A stretch of 64,000 bases of DNA, taken from positions 299,283-363,282 of the forward strand of contig NW_020290011.1 of assembly GCF_003144195.1 (NCBI RefSeq), written 5' to 3'. The translations under genes were made by a program, and so were the position numbers. Shown here piece by piece: positions 57,401-64,000 of this stretch (positions are counted from its first letter, which is position 1; the number at the start of each line of letters is the position of its first letter). The notes under the pieces are model-generated. The model saw only the letters and a list, made by a program, of their open reading frames with translations. It ran no database searches and had not been told where the DNA came from. Source of the stretch: Ceraceosorus guamensis. Taxonomy: Eukaryota > Basidiomycota > Exobasidiomycetes > Ceraceosorales > Ceraceosoraceae.

Positions 57401-58973
57401 CACACCAACCATCACAAGCTTGACCACTCGAAGTCCCACGGACGCATCTCCGTCAACTTTCATGCCGCTGCTTCTAGCGGAGCGTCAGGACGCTACCGCC
57501 TGCATTCCCAAAAGTTGTGGACCAGGTTGCGTGCTACCTTGCAAGCCGACCATGGGGGTGACCATCTGCATTCCTCCATCTCATTGCGGACCTAGCTGTG
57601 CCGGAGTCAATGGTTGCCCCAAAACTGCGCTCAGACCCCGGCATATAGCAGCCAGTACAGAGCTTGCAGAACGAGAGGACGCTACCGACTGCATTCCTAA
57701 AAGCTGTGGACCAGGTTGCGTGCTACCTTGCCAACCGACTCCGGTGGTGACCAATTGCGTTCCTCCAGCTCACTGCGGACCTAGCTGTGCCGGGATCAAT
57801 GGCTGCCCCAAAGTTGCGCTAAGACCCCGGCACATAGCAGCAAGTAAAGACCTTGCAAAACGAGAGGACGCTACCGCCTGCATTCCTAAAAGCTGTGGAG
57901 CAGGTTGCGTGATACCTTGCCACCCAACTCCAGGCGTAACCATCTGCATCCCTCCATCTCACTGCGGACCTAGCTGTGCCGGTGTCAACGGCTGCCCCAA
58001 AATTGCGCTACGTGACCTTGCTCGAATTTCGGCATCCCCAACACTTGCACGACTGGCCGAGCGACAGCCACTGGGTCCCACGTACTGCAATGCACCAGAC
58101 TGCGGACCAGGATGCGAGGGTGTGGGTGGCTGCCCCGAATCTGTGCTCAGGCCCCGTGACCTTGAGAGTCCGGCATCCCCCGCACTGTCCCAACTGGCCA
58201 AACGACAGCCACTGCAGGGTCCCACGTACTGCTCTGAACCAAATTGCGGACCAGGGTGCGAGGGTGTGGGTGGTTGCACGGCCGACGCCATTCAAGCCAG
58301 ACAAAAACCTTCTTGGACGTTGAACTGCCACTACCCTAACAATTGCCTCATCGGATGTGCTGGGCTCATGGGGTGCCCGAAGTCAGTATCCGATCGAGTG
58401 CTACACCTCAAAGGGCGCTCCTGGGCTATAGGCAACGCACGCCAAGTTGCCCCGAATGCTCAAGGCACGTCCAGTAGTCCTGACCGCCGAACAGCCGGGT
58501 GTGTAGGATCTGATGGATGCCTTCCGAGTCCCGCGGCTTTTCAGCGTAGAGCAGTGCCACCATTCTGTCATGGCGCTTCGCAATATTGCCCAAATGGCTG
58601 CGCGAATGTAGCAGGGTGTCCTCCAATAGCACGTCGATCGGACCTACTACCTTCTTCCCGCCGTGACGGAGTGGGCGAAAAGGCGCTCGTCAAGCGCTCT
58701 TCTGTATTCGACGATCTCAACGCCACCAAGCCGCCGGAGGAGCCGCGAGGGAAGAGGGACGCATCCGCGCCGTTCTCTCTGGACGAGACTCTCAAAGGCC
58801 GAGAGCCTGCGGGCAGTCCTTGTCAACATCAAGGTCTGCTCGGACGCGAATGCCTCGAAGTGAACAGGCGAGCCGGCGGCGACTCCGCCATTCATGATGC
58901 CCAGCTTCCTGCGGTTGGGGTCCCCGTGACAGGCAAGGATGAGATCTCCATGCGAAAGAGGGTGCCTGCATAG
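54434..58973 (+). CDS. Secreted Cys-rich repeat polyprotein (1482 aa), largest of the family
   Basis: Exons 54434-55901 and 55993-58973 join in phase 1 across a 91-nt intron; without the splice the frame stops 67 nt into the intron. Signal peptide MRPICFLYLLAFCLIIRPVTSG, then a type-1 module CITLNCAPAECKCTKNCPC. About 25 four-Cys units follow in several subfamilies. HYPGYCPEICAGKGGCP-like paired units lie near 54800-55080. CPPDCPNFCESPTVC-like units (C-x3-C-x3-C-x5-C) run about 56110-57240. Three near-identical CIPKSCGPGCVLPC / SHCGPSCAGVNGCP units lie at 57490-58010, and CGPGCEGVGGCPE units at 58075-58300. Units are bounded by KR, RR, ER or PR after Leu/Ile-x (LAKR, LTKR, IKRQ, LAER). Same design as the two upstream genes. 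No enzyme or binding domain recognised. Confidence 0.82.
54790..58620 (+). repeat. Array of about 25 four-Cys units with basic spacers
   Basis: Coding repeat array with at least four unit subtypes in blocks, consistent with successive local duplications. The strongest internal identity is among the three units starting near 57490, 57670 and 57850, a period of about 180 nt. Confidence 0.85.
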
Positions 58974-59560
58974 AGACGAGAAGTTACTGCTAAAAGGCGT
59001 CGACCAGCAGCTCCCTCGACGTCTGCTCTCCCATCGAAAATCTTGAATGCGTCCCATAAAACGATTCGACCTCGCCGTGACCCCTGTTGCCCGACACTCA
59101 CTCTCAACGAACCAAAATCCCAACAGCACCACTTGGCGATCCCATTCGCGTCCGCCTTGATAGCTGCTGTCCATCCAGCCCGCGTTCTTCCTCGCCAAAT
59201 CCATGAACGCAGCGACCTGTCCGCAGAAAGCAGTGTCGTGTCATCCACCCCACCCAACGCGAATGATGGTCCCCTCCTTTCTTCAATTTGCTCTCAGATC
59301 ACACACCGGTCGTCGACCAAGCAAGCTGCATCTTTTCCCGAAACACATCACACACCACGCACGTCAGCTCCCACGTGACTTTCTCTCCACACACGCGTCA
59401 AACTCCTCTACCTTTTCGAAAACTCTTCCTTGATTCAATTGTACCTGCGAGCTTTTCAATATCTTTCTTATCGAACTCGCGACGCGATGCTTTTGAGACG
59501 TGCTTGCGCGGTGCGCATCGCTTGCGTAGAGAGGGGCATGGGGAAGGTCCGAGTGACCCC
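58974..59560. other. Convergent intergenic region
   Basis: About 590 nt between the stops of the repeat-protein gene (+) and pyruvate decarboxylase (-). No gene supported. Confidence 0.55.
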
Positions 59561-62223
59561 TTACGAGTTAAGCTTTGCTGAAGCTTGTGCTTGAGCGACA
59601 AGAGCTCTGGGAGCTGTACGTGGGGATAAAAAGAAAGCAAAATCAGCCAGCGCTCGGAAGCGCACATTGGCAAGCAAAACAAGGAAAGAGGATCGCGTGC
59701 ATGCGTGCGTGCGTGCGTGCGGCTGCTCTACTCACCATCGCCTCGGCGCATAAAGATCTCTACCAATTGCAAGCGCTACGAATTTTGGGGGGTGGGTTGA
59801 ATAAAGAGAGGGACGCAAAAGAAGAGCACTTAGAAAAAGTCCGGGAGCAAAAGGAGCTTTTGCGATTCCTTTGCTTTTTGCTTGCGGCTTGGCTGGTACA
59901 TCGTCTACCCCCCACGCTCGACGCTCGCGTGCATTCGACATTCGGTGGGGGCAGCCAAAACTCACCTTGCAACTAGCAAACTCCTCATCCTTCAGCAAGT
60001 CGTCGAGTTCCTTTTTGCTCTTGACCGCAAAGTATCTGGGCACAGGCACCTCCTTGTCGTGCGCATGGCTCCTTTGCGCTTCCTTCTCCTTTCCGCCCAT
60101 GCTCTGCCTAACGCTGGGATCGTACAGCGCCTGCAACAATTTCTCATTGTTCCAACTAGGCACATTGTTGTAAGCCTGATCCGGACCTTCGATCTGCCTC
60201 TCTATCTCGTAGCCATCGTTGCGCAAAACGAAGAGGATGGGATGCAAGTCCAATCGGATCATGGTGCTGATCTCTGTCGCTGTCAGCTGCAGCGAACCGT
60301 CGCCGATGAAGAGCAGCGTGCGACCGAGGTGAAGCTCCCTCGCAGCTAAGGATACGCCAAGCGTGGCGGGCAGAGACCAGCCTATGGAGCCCCACAAGAC
60401 CTGCCAACGGTCAAAAGAAAAGAAGAAGAAACGCAAAAAGAAAGGTCACGTCGGGTCAATTCTCTGATGCAGAGAAAGGGAGGCGCAGGGTGGCAGACGC
60501 ATGGCTCGGTGTGCGCAGAGGGAGGGGTTCAACGATGGGCTGGCCACTCACCTGACTGTGAAGTCGCGTACGCCCACCAGGCAAGTGCGTATCCAGAATG
60601 CCAAAGCTGCTAGTTCCCGTCTCTGCAACGACTTGATCCGCCTCCTTCAAAAAGGAACCGATGCGTTTCCAAAGCCACATTTGGCTTATATTCTCTCCCT
60701 CCTGTCCGGCCATTTCGCCTTCTTGCAGTTTGGTAGGAAGCCTATTGCTAGGTCTCTCCTGCTCCGATAGACCGTACAACCCGCGCAATTCGTTGGCTCG
60801 AGCAGATAGATGATCGGCTAGACGAGGGAGCAGGGCGTGCATGGATATGCCCGGATACACTGCATGTCCCAGCACCGTCCTATTGCTGTGCAGCTCGATC
60901 GTCTTGGCTTGATCCGTCAAGCTGTTGAAGGAGCTGGCCGTATTAAAGTCGCTTCTGAGCGCACCCACGAACAAGTAGCAGTCCGATTTCTGCACCCTTT
61001 GGAGCAGAGCGGGTTCAGAGTTGGGTCCTATAAACGTGCCGGCGTACTGAGGCGATGATTCTGGCAAGGCGGATTTGCCCATGGGCGTGCTGACAAAGGT
61101 GCAGCCGCTGCGATGCACCAGGTCCAGCGTGGCGTTGATGGCCGCATGACGTATGGTGCAAGCGTCCACAATGATCAAAGGGTTCCTGCTCTCATCCAAC
61201 CTCTTGAAGATTTCTCGCAACACTTCCGCTTCCACGCTCTCCTCGTTGGGCGCGTGGGATGTGTGGAGGGGTGCGCGAAGAAGAGAGGTGGGGATGGGCA
61301 GATGCACCAGGTCGGTGGGTAGGGCCAAGTAACCCGGTCTGGCTTCCCTCACCACCCTGGCCAACAACGCATCCACCTCCTTTGCAAGCATCTTGCCTCT
61401 GCTGCTGCTCTCCTCATCCCCCTCCTCCTCTATCTGTCCCTCTCCAACAAGCAGCTCGCCCAAATGCACCACGGCGCAAGATACGTGTTTGGACATTTGC
61501 GAAAAAGCTGCGAAATCGCCATCGCCCAGCGTGTGGTGCAGGAGCGCCTTGTTGGACTGGGCTTGCGTGGAGGGTACGCCGACGATGTGCAGCACGGGCA
61601 ACCTCTCGGCGTAGGAACCGGCAATGCCGTTCAGCGCCGACAATTCGCCCACGCCAAACGTGGTGCACAGCGCCGCAATCTTGCTTCCGCGCGGTCTCCT
61701 GTTCGGACTCTTTTTTCGTCCGCCGCCGCTGCCGCTCTGCTCCGAAGATGTCCATGTTGGCGCTCTCAACTTGCTAACGTTCTCCTCCTCCTCCTCCTGC
61801 TCGACACCTCCCCCTCCTCCTAGTGCTGCTGCCTGCCCCTCGTCGCTACATCTCGACTCGATCTGAGCACACCTAGCATATCCATCCGCACTATAAGCAG
61901 CATTCAATTCGTTCGTATTGCCAACCCACTCGAAAGAAGCATGCTGCGAAACGGCATCCAAAAAGGGCATGCTAAAGTCGCCCGGCACTCCTTGTATCGA
62001 GCTGCATCCTAGAGAGCTGACTGTGCGTCGTGGGGGGGAGAGGGGAGAGAAATGGGAAGGAGTGCGAGCAAGTGAGCGAAAGAGGGGAAACACCAAAGGG
62101 CTCGCTTCTCGCTTCCCGCCCGACGTGTAGGAACTCACGGCGCTCTAGGATGTAGTCGGCTAGCGTCAGGGTGCTGCTCGCCGCATCATCATGTTTGGAT
62201 TTGGCAGGGGTTGCGCTGCTCAT
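59561..62223 (-). CDS. Pyruvate decarboxylase (thiamine-diphosphate enzyme)
   Basis: Non-oxidative decarboxylation of pyruvate to acetaldehyde; the indole-pyruvate or phenylpyruvate type is an alternative. Five exons (62139-62223, 60552-62020, 59966-60400, 59736-59775, 59561-59613) give 693 residues. Catalytic features: GVPGDF (Asp), NTNELNAAYSADGYA (Glu binding the ThDP N1'), LHHTLGDGDF (His-His pair), and the ThDP/Mg site GDGSLQLTATEIS ending NDGYEIERQIEG, which retains the Mg ligand Asn and the catalytic Glu. The preceding residue is Arg where fungal PDCs usually have Asn. The last two small exons give LQLVEIFMRRGDAPRALVAQ, the normal PDC tail. The protein is longer than the usual 560-610 residues because of a low-complexity insert of about 65 residues after DGYAR and a smaller acidic insert near residue 225. 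Confidence 0.92.
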
Positions 62224-63746
62224 GATTGCGCTCGAGAGCGTGAGGGGGTGCAGCTAGGCGTGGGTGGAGGGAGCGAGGGAGCAGGTAGGGCGGCGCGGGA
62301 GTGTGCTGGCTGGGCTTTTGCGGGGTGTGTTTCGGGGGGTTGCGTGATGATGGTTGCGTCTGGGCAGACCAAAGAGCTGTCATTCCAACCGAGATGGCCC
62401 CAGCAATTCAAATCATGCCTCAAGAATTGGCAACGAGAAGGGTCTGAGCCCGTGCGCGGTGGGCGTGGAGCACCCTACGCAGCAGCAGCGATTCAGCTAT
62501 AGCTAGGCACGCTTATCCGAGCTTGTTGCCTGTCGGCTATTCAAATTGATTCGCATTTGACTCGAGATTCCAATTTGAATTCAAATTCGAACTCAAATTC
62601 ACGTCCACCCTTTATTGTGCTTGATCCCTGATCCACGTTCTTGATTAACAATGCGTGATTCGTGAATTGTGATTTCTTAATTGCCGCCGGCTCTGCTGCT
62701 GCTGGCGCGTCATTTGTCGCACCACTTCGATTCAAGCGTTGGATGTGGAGGTCGCTCGTCGCTCGGCCATGCACCACAAGGGATGTGCACCGTGCACTCA
62801 TCAGACTCTCGCAAGGGTTCACCCAGCATGCAACCGCCAGCCTAGCAGCCTGCCTGCCTGCCTGCCTGCCTACCCATGCAGCATAAATGCAGCGTGTGCA
62901 TTGCCCGCCCGCTGTGCATGCTAAGTGCCGATCGGCGTGATTCTCATTCATTTACGCGCAAAGCGCAAAGCTGAGGCGCGTCACGTGGTGGCCATTCAAC
63001 TCTCTCCATCCCTCACGCTCACCTAATTGCTGCGGGGCCTCTTCCTTGTCGCTTGCTGCTGCTTTCGCGAGCGCGCAGGCAGCAACTCGCTCGAGATACT
63101 GCGCAAAACAAGTTCAAGGTACTCAAGACTGCGAACCGTACGCGGCATGCAAATTCATGGTCACGAGTACAGTAGTAGTAGTAGAGCAAAGTCTTGAGAT
63201 GTCGCCGAGACTCAATTGCACCTGACGTCTCCCGCCACCGCTTGCGCACCTCGATCCCTGCTGCTGCACGCCTGCTGCTTTGCTCGCTCGCCTCCACCGC
63301 GGCAAGCGCGCCAGCCGCGCCGATCACATCATGCGCACAAGCCATGCAGCCAGCAACACGCACACGCACACGCACACGCACACGCACACGCATGCAGTGC
63401 AGGCAGACCCTAGCTGTGACGCCATATCCCCCGGCTCATACGCGTGCGCCGATCTCGTCAGAAGAAGACCTCAGAGGTTGCGTACGTACGTTGCGTCAAC
63501 ACTCACGACTCGAATCGCGACTCAAACTTTTGACTCCAAACTCACGACTTTGCATACGCGTGTGCGCTGCTTGTGCTCGCTGCTGAACACTCACGACTGG
63601 TGACTCTTCTTGACCACCATCCATCATCGAATACACGTAGCATCCCCACCCTCACGTCGTATCTCGTACACTTCAAGCTCCATCTCCATCTCCACCTCAC
63701 TCACTCGTGCTTCATCACCCTTTCTCTGCCTTAATTGCTAGACATC
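62224..63746. other. Intergenic region with palindromic AT words and microsatellites
   Basis: About 1.5 kb between divergent genes. It contains AATTTGAATTCAAATT near 62570-62590, a CCTG repeat near 62849-62870, a CACACG repeat (63357-63391) and ACTC/GACTC words at 63500-63600. A CT-rich core promoter at 63655-63735 precedes the next ATG. No gene supported. Confidence 0.55.
63357..63391. repeat. (CACACG)n microsatellite
   Basis: About six CACACG hexamers in tandem, roughly 355 nt upstream of the partial gene at the right edge. Confidence 0.85.
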
Positions 63747-64000
63747 ATGTCGTTCGGTCAGGTGAGCGTTTCTTGACGAGGCACTTGCCAGCGATGTGGG
63801 ACCAGTCACGCAGTCCGCGCGCGCGCGCGCTGACACTTTTGTCTCTCCGCATCTCACCCTTCCTGCGTCGATAGACTGCCACTGTGAGTCGAGTGTGCGG
63901 GAGACCAGACCGAGAGGCGCACGTGGACGCGCATGTGCATGTGCATGGAGCTCACGCTCACGTCCCATGCTCCACTTATTCCCCCCCCCCCCCCCCCCCC
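63747..64000 (+). CDS. Start of an unidentified gene, truncated at the window end
   Basis: ATG TCG TTC GGT CAG (MSFGQ) is followed immediately by a GTGAGC donor. The ATG is preceded by a CT-rich promoter tract (63655-63735), as is typical of highly expressed basidiomycete genes. The following exon or exons cannot be placed before the terminal poly-C; a small ACTGCCACT exon between an AG at about 63873 and a GTGAGT is possible. Five residues are too few to identify the product. Confidence 0.45.
63981..64000. repeat. Poly-C tract at the window edge
   Basis: Twenty C residues end the window. Length beyond the edge is unknown. Confidence 0.9.

Noticed and set aside
56010-58973. Treating this frame as an independent fourth Cys-rich gene
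   Set aside because: It has no ATG or signal peptide at its start, and a GTGAGT donor at 55902 with an AG acceptor at 55992 joins it in phase to the upstream exon.

Overview
The window is nuclear DNA from a fungus, most likely a basidiomycete. Nearly every gene is broken by short introns (about 40-280 nt) with GTGAGT-type donors. The genes are fungal/eukaryotic: tubulin cofactor D, INCENP, N-myristoyltransferase, a JEN-type carboxylate transporter, a fungal pyruvate decarboxylase and an AspRS-DUF2156 fusion. The architecture fits Ustilaginomycotina or a related lineage, but I cannot fix the species. Exon joins were inferred by eye from reading frame, splice sites and family motifs; there is no transcript support.

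Layout: (1) 1-9.8 kb, all minus strand: the 5' part of a methylenetetrahydrofolate reductase gene cut by the window edge, a small secreted protein, and tubulin-folding cofactor D. (2) 11.7-24.8 kb: a JEN/MFS transporter (+), an INCENP/Sli15-type chromosomal passenger protein (-), a multi-Myb SNAPC4-like factor (+) and a secreted PhoD-type phosphatase (-). (3) 26.8-38.0 kb: a large mostly disordered protein (-), N-myristoyltransferase (+, divergent from it) and an unknown membrane protein (+). (4) 38.3-46.9 kb: an HSL-type alpha/beta hydrolase (-) divergent from an aspartyl-tRNA synthetase fused to DUF2156 (+). The fusion has the architecture of ergosteryl-aspartate synthase (ErdS), so the hydrolase is a candidate for the matching deacylase (ErdH). 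(5) 48.0-59.0 kb: three co-oriented paralogous genes for secreted, cysteine-rich repeat proteins of 123, 660 and 1482 residues. (6) 59.6-62.2 kb: pyruvate decarboxylase (-). From 63.75 kb the start of another plus-strand gene runs off the window.

The region that looks least described is the 48-59 kb cluster. All three proteins have a signal peptide, then a compact Cys module containing C-[NK]-C, then repeats of a four-cysteine unit ending in GGCP or GxCP. Most units are separated by KR, RR or R sites of the kind cut by Kex2. They look like polyprotein precursors of small disulfide peptides. No such family comes to mind and no function can be read from the sequence.

Intergenic regions are long for a fungus (up to 2.4 kb). 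They carry several microsatellites, recurrent ACTC(A/G)(C/T)GACTC-like words and two long homopolymer tracts, one of which ends the window. No rRNA, tRNA, transposon ORF or CRISPR array was recognised.
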